The position numbers and the translations under genes were made by a program. From positions 455,459-519,458 of the forward strand of contig NZ_AUGD01000003.1 in the NCBI RefSeq assembly GCF_000426845.1: a DNA stretch of 64,000 nt, in the 5' to 3' direction. How positions within the stretch are numbered: the first letter of the stretch is position 1; each line of letters begins with the position of its first letter. The stretch is from Bradyrhizobium sp. in8p8. GTDB taxonomy: Bacteria > Pseudomonadota > Alphaproteobacteria > Rhizobiales > Xanthobacteraceae. The notes under the pieces were generated by a model. That model made no database searches. It was not told the origin of the DNA and worked only from the letters and a program-made list of their open reading frames with translations. This document shows, one piece after another, positions 17,972 through 27,300 of this stretch.

Positions 17972-19384
17972 TCATGCCTGGAGCGGGATCTCGATGGCGA
18001 TCCGGGTCCCCGGATGCTTCGTGCGCTCGAGCCGCAGCCGGCCGTTCAACGATGAGGCGACCAGATTGAAGGCGATGTGGAGCCCGAGGCCGGAATGACC
18101 ACTGTCCCGACTTGTCGTGACGAACGGATCGAAGATGCGCGCCTGCAATTCGTCCGGGATGCCGACGCCATCATCAGAGCAGACCAGACGGACTGATTTC
18201 GGGTCCGGCTGGCTGACTGTGAGGATAAACCTGCCGCCTCTTTTGCCGGGATACGCATGCCCTGCCGTATTCAGGGCGAGATTGCTGATCACCTGAGCAA
18301 GCGCTCCGGGGTAGCTGTTGAGCCTGATGCCCGCTGGGCACTGGACCTCGACCGCCAGGCCATTGTGCGACAGCAGCGGCCCGAGCCTGGACATCAACTC
18401 CGAGAGCCAATCCTTGAGTTCGAACTCGCGCCGGTCCTCATCGGCTTGATGGACGGCGACCTGCCTGAAGCTGTGCACCATCTCGGATGCGCGATGCAGA
18501 TTTTCGAAGGTCAGATCGAGACCTTGCCTGAGCCGGTCGATCCCTTTCGTCAGGTCGGAGCGCCGGACGGATGCTCCGCCCAGTGCATCTGCCATCGTCT
18601 GCAGATCGGTCTGCATGGTGGTGGAGGTCGTCAGGGCGAGGCCGAGCGGCGTGCTGACCTCGTGAGCGACTCCAGCGACCAATTGCCCGAGCGAGGCGAG
18701 TTTCTCCGTCTGCACGAGTTGCTCCTGGGTCGCGCGCAGATCGCGCAGCGATTTCTCGGAGCGTTCCTTCTCCCGCTGCAGCGCTTCGGAGGTTTGGAAT
18801 TGCTTCCGCGCCCGGTACTCGCGCGCGGCCACGGCGTAGAGCGACAATGCGGAGGCGTTGCCGACGAGGGTATGATTGATGAATCTCAGGCCCGCCGGCA
18901 TCGTCAACGCGAACGACTCGGCGACCAGCAGCGCAACCCATGACAGCAGGCAGAAGATCGCAAGCGAGCCGATCCGCAATGGCAGCATGGTCGAGACGAA
19001 CAGGATGATCATCATCATGCCGGGCGCGGCAAAGGTGAAGCCGGACGGCAGCACGAGATAAATGCTCGGCAGGATGCAGCCGGGAATGACGCAATAGACG
19101 AGAAAGATCGTCTCGGCCCACGGCTTCATCCATCGTCGCGACAACAGCGCCGTCAACGGCAGCAGCACGAACAGCGCCGTGCCGCCACGGATGGCCAGCG
19201 TCGTCGGAACCACTTCGGGGTAGAGCACCCAATCCCAGAGCGTGTAGCCCGCATAGGTGGCGGCGCCGAGCAGCATCGCGATCTGCGTCCAGCCGAGGCT
19301 GCCTCGGACGTATTGGTCGACAAACCGCCGCTCCTCGATGCGGTCTTCGAAGCGCAGCCCGAGGCGGATCAATAAGCCAAGCAT
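17972..19384 (-). CDS. Membrane sensor histidine kinase
   Basis: 470 aa. Residues 30-195 hold about six transmembrane segments without a periplasmic sensing loop. A coiled-coil linker (about 198-230) follows, then a HisKA-like helix with His in GVAHEVSTPLG. The ATPase domain has the N box LALNTAGHAYP, G1 SDDGVGIPDE, F box IFDPFVTT and G2 GHSGLGLHIA. It autophosphorylates and passes phosphate to a response regulator, which is not encoded nearby; it is an orphan kinase. The signal is likely read in the membrane. Confidence 0.88.
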   Translation of the reverse strand: MLGLLIRLGLRFEDRIEERRFVDQYVRGSLGWTQIAMLLGAATYAGYTLWDWVLYPEVVPTTLAIRGGTALFVLLPLTALLSRRWMKPWAETIFLVYCVIPGCILPSIYLVLPSGFTFAAPGMMMIILFVSTMLPLRIGSLAIFCLLSWVALLVAESFALTMPAGLRFINHTLVGNASALSLYAVAAREYRARKQFQTSEALQREKERSEKSLRDLRATQEQLVQTEKLASLGQLVAGVAHEVSTPLGLALTTSTTMQTDLQTMADALGGASVRRSDLTKGIDRLRQGLDLTFENLHRASEMVHSFRQVAVHQADEDRREFELKDWLSELMSRLGPLLSHNGLAVEVQCPAGIRLNSYPGALAQVISNLALNTAGHAYPGKRGGRFILTVSQPDPKSVRLVCSDDGVGIPDELQARIFDPFVTTSRDSGHSGLGLHIAFNLVASSLNGRLRLERTKHPGTRIAIEIPLQA

Positions 19385-19626
19385 TCCAGCTCAATCGCGA
19401 AAACGTCGTGATGGGTGTCTGTACGACAGGATTGCAGCTGCGTCGCGGATAAAGATGTCGCGTCGGTTGGTCTCTCGGGCCTCGTTAAGGCACCGCATCG
19501 CCGCCGAGAGGGGGGCTGCGGCCGTCCCAAGCAGCCCTCACGCGGTCGGCGACCAGGCCGGTACCATGGGGACGTCAAAGTACGAAGAGCCGACATCGTG
19601 GTCGGCCGAAATGTCTTCAAACTAGA
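19385..19626. other. Intergenic region
   Basis: About 240 bp between two minus-strand genes. It presumably contains the kinase promoter and the DUF421 gene terminator. I see no gene or clear regulatory palindrome. Confidence 0.4.
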
Positions 19627-20154
19627 TCAGGCAAGCTCCTTCGCCTTGCTCGAGCGACCGGAAGCGGGTTCAGCCTTGTCGTATGTGATCACGCTGATAT
19701 CACCGCTGCTTTCGAGACAGGCGAGTTTCACCATGTTGAGGTCTTCTACGCCCTGCGTCCTGAGCAACGATTTCAACTCATCTTCCGTCACCAGTTCTTT
19801 GCGCATATTACGGCGCAGCATTCGACCCCTCTCGACCAGTTTGACCTTGGGAGAGGTTGTCAGGATCTCCAAGGCGGGCACATGATAGGCGAGCCATTGC
19901 AGGCCGTAGCTCCAGAACATGACCGTGGAGATCAGGATCGCCGCTTCGGTGACCGATTCGTTGCGCCCTAGTGCATCCGTCGTCGCCTCGACGATGAGGA
20001 CAACCACGAGTAGGTCCGGGATGCCGACGGCACCGGACTGTCTGTTGAGGAAGAGGCGAAGGATGAAAAAGAGCAGGAAATAGATCAGCGTCCCCCGCAA
20101 CACGACTTCGGCGATGGAATTCTGCGGAATGAGAATGGAGGACCAGTCGATCAT
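19627..20154 (-). CDS. DUF421 (YetF-type) membrane protein
   Basis: 175 aa from ATG 20154. Three membrane helices occupy about 15-32, 40-56 and 65-83, followed by the cytoplasmic YetF domain with KVKLVERGRMLRRNMRKELVTEDELKS split over two strands, GVEDLNMVKLACLESSGDISVI. Function in the family is unknown. The frame stays open for 85 codons upstream, with a hydrophobic stretch around 20340; I prefer the shorter start because the family normally begins at this point. Confidence 0.78.
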   Translation of the reverse strand: MIDWSSILIPQNSIAEVVLRGTLIYFLLFFILRLFLNRQSGAVGIPDLLVVVLIVEATTDALGRNESVTEAAILISTVMFWSYGLQWLAYHVPALEILTTSPKVKLVERGRMLRRNMRKELVTEDELKSLLRTQGVEDLNMVKLACLESSGDISVITYDKAEPASGRSSKAKELA

Positions 20155-20548
20155 TGCGGGATCTCGGCATGTGTCGGCCGAACTGCCGGAGCAGGCTTGT
20201 AACAGCGCGAGGACGCGCTGGGTTCCCTGCGCCACGAGGCCACACAGCGCGGTCAAAGACCTGCCATTGCTGCGTTCTGCGGGCTTGGTCCTGCCGCCTC
20301 TCGCCGCGGTTGCTGCGGCCGTTGCAAGTCCAACGATCGCGACAATGGTGAACAGGACGACCACCGCCTCCATGCTCAGCTGAACAGGGAGAGTGCCGGC
20401 ACAGATCACTGCTTCGGCGGAGTAGAGCGACGTGAGATGAATGAACCGGATCAGCGGCGGCGCGGCGTCCGCTCTTTGCGCGGAGTGGCTGTTGTGGATG
20501 TCAGACCTCGCGCCTGCCGCGTCCGCCGAAAGGACGCGCCAGCCCGGT
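20155..20548. other. Intergenic region, possible N-terminal extension
   Basis: About 390 bp. The minus strand is open to 20409 in frame with the DUF421 gene and includes a hydrophobic segment, but has no family match that I recognise. The remainder holds the 3' flank of dinB. No RNA gene seen. Confidence 0.35.
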
Positions 20549-21649
20549 TCAGATGCCCAGCGTCAGCTGCGGTTCCGGAGCGTCGCCGGCCTTGAGCGAA
20601 GACAGCGAGACCCCGAGCAGCCGGACGCGCTTGGGCAGCGGCATCTCGGCTTCGAGCAGGCCGCAGGCCAGCCGCTCCAGCTCGTCCCGGCCTGCGACGG
20701 CCGCTGCGACGGACCTGCTGCGCGTGATGATCTCGAAGTCGGCAAACTTGATCTTCAAGGTCACGGTGCGGCCGCGATTGCCGGTCGCCTCGCAGTGACG
20801 CCAGACCTTGTCGACGAGAGGCCTGAGCTCTCCGACCAGCGCATCAAGTTCGGCGAGATCGACGGAGAACGTGTTCTCCGCGCCGATGGATTTGCGGATC
20901 CGATTGGCGCGGACTGGCCGCTCGTCGACGCCGCGTGAGATCCAGTAATAATAGGCGCCCGACTTGCCGAAGGTCGCGTTCATGAACTCCAGTGTCTGGT
21001 TGCGCATGTCGAGGCCGGTGAACATGCCTAGCGCGTTCATCTTCGCGGCAGTGGCGGGGCCTATGCCATGAAACTTGCCGACCGGGAGCGTCTCGACGAA
21101 GGCCGGTCCCATCTCCGGCGAGATCACGAACTGGCCGTTGGGCTTGCGATGGTCCGACGCGAGCTTGGCCAGGAACTTGTTGTAGGAGATGCCGGCCGAC
21201 GCGTTGAGACCTGTCTCGGCCTTGATCTTCTCGCGGATGCGCAGGGCGATGTCCCGCGCCAGAGGAATGCCTTGGAGATTTTCCGTCACGTCCAGATACG
21301 CTTCGTCGAGCGACAGCGGCTCGATGAGCGGTGTGTGCTCGGCAAAGATGTCGCGGATCTGCCGGCTGATGGCCTTGTAGACCTCGAAGCGCGGCTTGAC
21401 GAAGATCAGATCGGGGCATTGCCGCTTCGCCGTCACGGACGGCATGGCGGAGCGCACACCGAACCTGCGGGCCTCGTAGCTCGCGGCCGCGACGACGCCG
21501 CGTTGCGCGGAGCCTCCGACGGCGACCGGCTTTCCGCGCAGCTCCGGATTGTCGCGCTGCTCCACCGACGCATAGAAGGCATCCATGTCGATATGGATGA
21601 TCTTGCGCACCCGCGAGGCTTTGCCGGTCACCCTGTCGGATTCGCTCAT
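20549..21649 (-). CDS. dinB: DNA polymerase IV
   Basis: 366 aa Y-family polymerase. It has the palm motif IHIDMDAFYASVEQRD, the steric-gate region, LSLDEAYLDVT with the catalytic Asp-Glu pair, helix-hairpin-helix GIGPATAAKMNALGM, and a little-finger domain RKSIGAENTF. It replicates past damaged bases and is normally SOS-linked. Length is typical of Pol IV. The C-terminus ends LTLGI without an obvious beta-clamp pentapeptide. Start at 21649; a leader start at 21664 is less likely. It is divergent from tspO. Confidence 0.93.
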   Translation of the reverse strand: MSESDRVTGKASRVRKIIHIDMDAFYASVEQRDNPELRGKPVAVGGSAQRGVVAAASYEARRFGVRSAMPSVTAKRQCPDLIFVKPRFEVYKAISRQIRDIFAEHTPLIEPLSLDEAYLDVTENLQGIPLARDIALRIREKIKAETGLNASAGISYNKFLAKLASDHRKPNGQFVISPEMGPAFVETLPVGKFHGIGPATAAKMNALGMFTGLDMRNQTLEFMNATFGKSGAYYYWISRGVDERPVRANRIRKSIGAENTFSVDLAELDALVGELRPLVDKVWRHCEATGNRGRTVTLKIKFADFEIITRSRSVAAAVAGRDELERLACGLLEAEMPLPKRVRLLGVSLSSLKAGDAPEPQLTLGI

Positions 21650-21692
21650 GGAAAGATGATACAATCGGGTGAAGAGAAGCGCGAGGTGATGG

Positions 21693-22136
21693 ATGTTTCA
21701 CTTGTTGGTCTTCGTGGCAGGCGTGGTCGGCATCGGTTGGCTCATCGGCGCAACCAATCTGCCTGGGGAATGGTATGCCGGTCTTGCCAAGCCGGGCTTC
21801 GTGCCGCCGAACTGGGTGTTCCCGATAACCTGGACGATTCTCTACGTTCTGATCGCGATTGCGGGCTGGCGGACATTTCGTCGCGAGCCCCGGGGCAAGG
21901 CGATGCTGGCTTGGGCCGCGCAAATGGCGCTCAATTTCGTCTGGTCGCCGGTCATGTTCACCATGCACCAGATCGGGGCCGCGCTCGTCATCCTCATCTG
22001 CCTGCTCGTCGCGATCGTGACTTACATCAGTCTCGAGCTGTCACGCGACCGTCTGGCCGCCGCCTTGTTCGTGCCCTACGCCGCCTGGGTAGCGTTTGCC
22101 GGCGTGCTCAATGCGGCGATCTTGCGTTTGAACTGA
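21693..22136 (+). CDS. tspO: TspO/MBR family protein
   Basis: 147 aa with five transmembrane helices. Family motifs are WYAGLAKPGFVPPNW, FPITWTILYVLIAIAGW, ALNFVWSPVMF and PYAAWVAFAGVLNAAI. It lies in the inner or outer membrane, binds tetrapyrroles, and in alphaproteobacteria modulates pigment and stress gene expression. Length is canonical. It is divergent from dinB with a 43-bp gap. Confidence 0.93.
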   Translation: MFHLLVFVAGVVGIGWLIGATNLPGEWYAGLAKPGFVPPNWVFPITWTILYVLIAIAGWRTFRREPRGKAMLAWAAQMALNFVWSPVMFTMHQIGAALVILICLLVAIVTYISLELSRDRLAAALFVPYAAWVAFAGVLNAAILRLN

Positions 22137-22231
22137 GACGTTGAGTCTCGACCGATTCAAGAAACAATCTCGGGCTTGTGAGTGGCAAGCATGGACACGC
22201 GATCCAATATGAGCCGGCGGGAGGACAGCCC

Positions 22232-22441
22232 ATGCAATACAGCTCCGAGCTCATTCACACCATGCGTCAAGCGCTGGAAACCGTGATGGCAAGCGTTCCG
22301 GCCCATCAATCCGTGTTCGGCCTTAAGGCGGCCGTCGCCGAATACATCCTGCACGCCGCCGCACACGGCCAGACGTCATATGACGGACTGGTGACGGCCG
22401 CGTCCGACCAGCTCCACGTGATCATTGCGATGCTGACGTGA
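22232..22441 (+). CDS. Small conserved hypothetical protein
   Basis: 69 aa, MQYSSELIHTMRQALETVM...SVFGLKAAVAEYILHAAAHG...DQLHVIIAML. It is all-helical, with no membrane segment. A strong GGGAGGA site seven bases upstream supports the start. It is the last chromosomal gene before the att site. Function unknown. Confidence 0.65.
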   Translation: MQYSSELIHTMRQALETVMASVPAHQSVFGLKAAVAEYILHAAAHGQTSYDGLVTAASDQLHVIIAMLT

Positions 22442-22467
22442 GGGCCGGCGCCTGAACGGCTGGCAAC

Positions 22468-22512
22468 TGGCGCACCCGACACGATTCGAACGTGTGACCT
22501 TTGCCTTCGGAG
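22468..22512 (-). other. Attachment site: duplicated 3' end of tRNA-Arg(CCG)
   Basis: Read on the minus strand this is the 3' half of a tRNA-Arg: the end of the anticodon loop (CTCCGAAGGC), variable loop, T-arm ACACG TTCGAAT CGTGT, acceptor strand CGGGTGC, discriminator G and encoded CCA. The expected 5' half (D-arm and 5' acceptor) is absent to the right of 22512, where the sequence diverges at once. It is therefore an att remnant and not a functional tRNA. The integrase gene begins 184 bp inside. Confidence 0.85.
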
Positions 22513-22641
22513 CAATTTAGCCTGCCTATCCTAAATGCACGACAGGGCACGCTACAATGCGATATGTAACTGAAGATACTAGACAATTCGTATTTCCGCG
22601 CCGAACTGTCTATCCAGAATTTCGCTCCGATATCCATCCGG

Positions 22642-22688
22642 TTGCTTCCGTGGTGCTTCCGCGGAAGCAGCCCCTCACTAGCGAGGGG
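22642..22688. promoter_or_regulatory. Direct/inverted repeats and RBS hairpin before the integrase
   Basis: Two direct copies of TGCTTCCG(T/C)GG lie at 22643-22664, and the second forms a perfect palindrome TGCTTCCGCGGAAGCA (22654-22669). Next comes the hairpin CCCCTC-actagc-GAGGGG (22671-22688), whose 3' arm is the likely Shine-Dalgarno region of the integrase gene. The repeats could be integrase or excisionase arm sites. The hairpin could hold back integrase translation. Confidence 0.55.
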
Positions 22689-22696
22689 AACACCTC

Positions 22697-24058
22697 ATGG
22701 CAAAGCTGACCAAGCGGATCGTGGACGCTGCCGATGTTCGCGAGAAGGACTATTTTATCTGGGACGACGAACTGCCCGGTTTCGGCCTCCGCGTGTTCGC
22801 CTCCGGCAAGCGCAGCTACCTCATCCAATATCGCGCTGTTGGACGCACGCGACGCTACACCATCGGCCTGCATGGCGTGTGGACGCCGGAGACAGCCCGG
22901 CAAGAAGCGAAGGTCCAACTCGGGCGCGTCGCGCGCGGCGACAACCCTTCCGAAGAACGTCAGCTCGATCACAAGGCCATCACGGTCAAGGAGCTTTGCG
23001 CCCTCTATACCGCTGATCTGAACGCGGGCCTCATTCTGGGTAAGGGCGGGCGACCGAAAAAGCCCACCACCATCGTCACCGACACTGGCCGTATCGAGCG
23101 GCACATCATCCCGCTGATCGGCGCGCGCCGGGTCAAGGATCTCACCAAGGCCGACATCAACAAGGTCTTGAAGGACATCATGGCCGGCAAGACGCGCGTC
23201 GCCGTCAAGACGAAAAAGCTGCGAGGAAAGGCCATTGTTCGTGGTGGCGCGGGCACCGCCACGCGCACCGTCGGCCTATTGGGCGGAATCCTCACCTACG
23301 CTGTCGATGCTGGGATTATAGAGGTCAATCCGGCGCACGGCATCAAGAAGCCCAAGGACAATGTTCGGAATCGTAGGCTGACCGAGGCGGAGTATCGCAC
23401 CCTCGGGCAAATGCTTCGCGATGCCGCGGCGAACGAAAAATACGCCATGACCGTGGACATCATCCGGCAGATCGCGCTCACCGGCTGCCGCCGCTCGGAA
23501 ATGATCTCGCTAATGTGGATCGAAGCTGACACCGACGCGAGCTGCATGCGCCTGGTGGACAGCAAGGAAGGTGAGTCCATTCGTCCAATCGGATTGCCCG
23601 TCGTCGAGTATCTGGAGGAACGGCGCAAGACCGCAGCGGGCACCTATGTCTTCCCAGGTCAGGGCGAGGACCATGCGTTCGGCAGCTTCCCGAACCATTG
23701 GGAACAGATTTTCAGCGACAGTCCGCTCGCCGGCGTCACCCCGCATGTCCTGCGTCACAGCTTTGCCAGCATCGCCAACGATCTCGGTTTCACCGAGGTG
23801 ACCATCGCGGCGCTCGTCGGCCACTCCAAGGGCTCGGTGACGAGCAAATACATTCACACGCTCGACACTGCGCTCATCATGGCCGCCGACACGATCTCCG
23901 GTTACATCCAAGGGCTACTCGAGGGGATCGAATTCAAACAGACGGCCTACGCATTGGATCGTGATTCTCGTCGAGCTGCGCTTGACCTCTTCCTGACCAA
24001 AGCGGTTGGAGAGCCGGGGAACGAAGCCGAGGACGAGGAGCGTCGCTTGGCAGCTTGA
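22697..24058 (+). CDS. Tyrosine site-specific integrase (P4/tRNA type)
   Basis: 453 aa. The N-terminal arm-binding domain has the DUF4102-like sequence FIWDDELPGFGLRVFASGK, a SAM-like core-binding domain follows (about 95-215), and the catalytic domain carries Arg265 (TGCRRSE), His350-x-x-Arg353 (PHVLRHSF), His376 (VGHSKGS) and the nucleophile Tyr385 (SKYIH). It recombines the element's attP with the tRNA-Arg 3' end found 184 bp away. Reading direction is into the element. The residue set is complete, so the enzyme should be active. Confidence 0.93.
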   Translation: MAKLTKRIVDAADVREKDYFIWDDELPGFGLRVFASGKRSYLIQYRAVGRTRRYTIGLHGVWTPETARQEAKVQLGRVARGDNPSEERQLDHKAITVKELCALYTADLNAGLILGKGGRPKKPTTIVTDTGRIERHIIPLIGARRVKDLTKADINKVLKDIMAGKTRVAVKTKKLRGKAIVRGGAGTATRTVGLLGGILTYAVDAGIIEVNPAHGIKKPKDNVRNRRLTEAEYRTLGQMLRDAAANEKYAMTVDIIRQIALTGCRRSEMISLMWIEADTDASCMRLVDSKEGESIRPIGLPVVEYLEERRKTAAGTYVFPGQGEDHAFGSFPNHWEQIFSDSPLAGVTPHVLRHSFASIANDLGFTEVTIAALVGHSKGSVTSKYIHTLDTALIMAADTISGYIQGLLEGIEFKQTAYALDRDSRRAALDLFLTKAVGEPGNEAEDEERRLAA

Positions 24059-24364
24059 GGCTTGCGATCAGCCACTGGTCGGCGAGCAATTCATCGCCGC
24101 CCACGATGCAGTCGAAAAAGCTTTTTGAAGAAATCGACGATCTTCGGTTTGGCGCCATCGGCGACCAGGTCATTTGCTCCGAACCGGCAGACCATCCTGA
24201 CACTCCTGCACACCGAGCGCAGCCGTAGCGGCGCGTTGTCTCGTTCGACCGCTTGATCGCCCGCTGCCGCATTGGCTCCGCCAGCATTGGAGACTTTCTG
24301 AGGCAGGAACGTCTCGCAGAGGGGGCATCTGACGCAATCGCCTCACGCCCCCGTTGCGCGCAAT
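24059..24364. other. Junk-like region between integrase and caspase-helicase
   Basis: About 300 bp between convergent genes. On the minus strand a short open frame ends ADGAKPKIVDFFKKLF..., which reads like the remnant of a larger gene, but it is too short to assign. Confidence 0.35.
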
Positions 24365-27300
24365 TTAGGGCACATATACTTCAAGGATCGGGGCGGAAGG
24401 CGCCACCGCTTCGGCCCGACGCTTGGCAACGCGCTTCGCCGCATCGCGGACAAGTGCAAGCTTGCGCCTGTCCTTGTCCACGCATGCCAGAATTTGGTCA
24501 TCAGTTGCGGCGTCGATCTGTTCGGGCTCACAGAGCTGCGCGGCGGCCAAGCGGCAATAGTCGCCCCGCAGCAAATCGGCTCCAGCGAATTGGGCGAGGT
24601 CGACGGCGGCGCTGGGCACGCCATATGTCAACCGGATCGCCAGACGTCTCACACGGTCACCGAGATCGAGCGTGGGGTGCAGGATCTCGGCGACGCGAGC
24701 CGCGACCGGCATCAGATCGCAAGTCCGCGCTGCGACCGCGCGTATGGGGCCGGCGGCGCCGCCAAACGCACCACCGAACTGCGTCAGCACGCGCTCGATC
24801 TCGCTCATGGCACGACCGGACACGAACAAAAGACAAGCGACCGCCTTCTTCGCACGCAGGGTCGCCTGATGATCTTCTGTTGTCCCGCGTTGAAGCGCGT
24901 TCAGGACGTGCCACGGCACATTCTGCCTCTGCAGCTCGTTGGGCCATAGCTGAGGCTCTTTCTGCGTGCTTTTTCGGTTGATCGGAAAAAGGAGTTGATC
25001 GACCTCGACCGTCGTTTGAGCTGCGGCAATCAGGACGGGATCGCTGATTTCTTGGGGCTGAAGCGAGCCGAGGCAATCTACGAGCGCGACGATGGACCCG
25101 ACCTCTGCCGCGCTTTCGCCAGCGAGACGGCCCAGCTTGGTCAATTCATACGCGCCTGTAGCGTTCTTCTGCACCAGGCCGTGGCGTTCCAAATCCGCTA
25201 GGGCCGAAAGCAGATCCGGCCGGCTCCACTGCCACGCGCTATGGGCGCGCCGGGCTTGGAACGCGCCGAAGCTCGATTCCAGAAATTCGACAATCTCCTC
25301 GCTCGGCACGCCTTCGCCGGCCGCTCGTTGTGCCGCGACTAGGACGCGGATAATCAGGGAGCGTGGGTCGGTTGTACCGTCGAGGAAGCGGGACACCAAG
25401 TCTTCCGGCTCCGCGGTCACGTATCGCGACCACAGATCATGCTCGGCGCGCGGATCGAGCGCCAGCAGATACGAAGCTCCCTTCTCGGCGAAGCCAAGCC
25501 TTCCCGCGCGACCGACTAGGTTCTTGTATTCGGCTACCGAATAGGGCTCGTCGCCGGGATGATTCAAGCCGGCGATGATGACCGATGACGCGGGCGTGTT
25601 CACGCCCATCGCCAGCGTCGTCGTGGCTGCGATGACGCGCAGGCCCGAGCCGCTACGGCGAAATTCTTCCTCGATGACGCGCCGCTCTTCGCGGTCGAGA
25701 TCCGAGTTGTGGAAAGCGACGCCGCGCCCCAGCGCGCTCCGCAAGTCGGCGCTGGCCTGCGAGGGATCGCCGCCGGGCATCTGCGTCAGCGCCTCGGCAG
25801 CCGGAGGCAATCCGAGCGACTCTGCGAGATAGTTGGCGCAGCCGCGGGCTTCGCCCTTGGTTTCGCGAAACACGATCACCTGCTGGCCTTCGGCGACAAG
25901 CTTGCGCACCAGCGGGATGATCCAATCCTGGCTGGATCCTTTGCCGCCGACAAGACGCCGAACGAGCGGCCCCTCAACCTGCTCATTGCCAGTCTCCGGG
26001 TCAAGAAAGCGGAAATGCCCGGTGCCGAGCAACAAGCCCTCCTCAAGCGGAACGGGCCGCTCCGTGCGCCGCAAGAGCCGCGCGCCGAGCCATTGCTCAA
26101 GGCCGTTCGTGTCCCCGATCACAGCCGAAAGCGCGATCAGTTGGGGCTCGATCCCCTCACGCCGGCGCATCCGGATGAGCGTCAAAATGAACTCCAGATT
26201 CGCGCCGCGGCCACGGTCGGCGATCATCTGCGCTTCGTCGATCACGATCGCGCCGACCTGCGCCAGCACATGAGGGAATGTCAGCGCGATCGCGGCGAAC
26301 TTCTCATAGGTCAGGAGACCGACATCGTATTGGCCCCGCAGCAGAGGCGCGATGTCGTCCGTCTCGCCCGTCGCTTCCACCGTGCGGACCCCGAAACCGC
26401 CATAGACGCTCTCGAAGTGCCGCCGCTTGTCTGCCACAAGGGCCTTAAGCGGCAGCAGAAACAAAGCCCGTTTGCGATCCAGCACGTTCCGGAGCGCCGC
26501 GAGCTCGCCCACCATCGTCTTGCCCGAGGATGTCGGGGCCGACACCACCAGGTTCTCGCCGTCCAGCACGCCGAAGTCGGTGATGGCGGAGATCTGAAGC
26601 GCATTCAAGGACGGGATCGCTCCAGCCCAGGCGGTGACAAGCGCGTCGGGGAAACCGGCCGACGAGAGGCTGGCAAGATCGGACGTCACCTTGGCAGGCA
26701 GACGCGCCGGGAAGGCCGCCCGATACTTAGCGCCCGGCACGAACACGGGCCACGCGACATCGCCGTCGATGCTCCCGCGCATGGTCGGGTTCTGCTCTTT
26801 GCCGCCCTGCAGCGCGGCCGCCCGGACGCGGCTCGTGACATGCTCGAGGAGGCGGTAGAGCGAGAGCTTGCCGCCGCTCACGACTTCCTCGGCGCCACAT
26901 AGCGCCTCAAGCAGAAAGTGGGTCAGAAAGCCGTGCCCGAACCGGCGGTGCTCATAGGCGGGCTCGGTCGCCGCGGAGGCGGTGAAGATGATCCGACCAG
27001 CGCCGCCAAGCTGAGCCAGGCGCGCTTCGGCGGACAAAAGGCTGCGCGGCTTCGCATCGACGTGCAGAACCTTCGCCCCAATGCCGCCGGAAAAACAACA
27101 GTCGAGGAACAGGATCAGGCGCTTTGCCGGTATCCGCGAGAACCATTCCTGCAACAGCTCGAGCGGGATCGCGGAGCCGGCGAGATCATCTGGATTCGCG
27201 TCGTGGGTGACGAGCTCATGTGTCTCCGACCCATGGCCGGAGAACGCGATCACCACCGTATCCTCGGGGCCGCAGCCGGCCAGGTCGGCAAATGCGTCCT

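Noticed and set aside
20155..20409. An extra 85-residue N-terminal domain of the DUF421 protein
   Set aside because: The frame is open but has no family similarity, and the family start coincides with ATG 20154.
22468..22560. A complete tRNA-Arg gene
   Set aside because: Only the 3' half is present; the sequence right of 22512 cannot form the D-arm or the 5' acceptor strand.
24059..24364. A small gene encoding a short FFKKLF-type peptide on the minus strand
   Set aside because: Too short, no RBS, between convergent genes; more likely a gene remnant.
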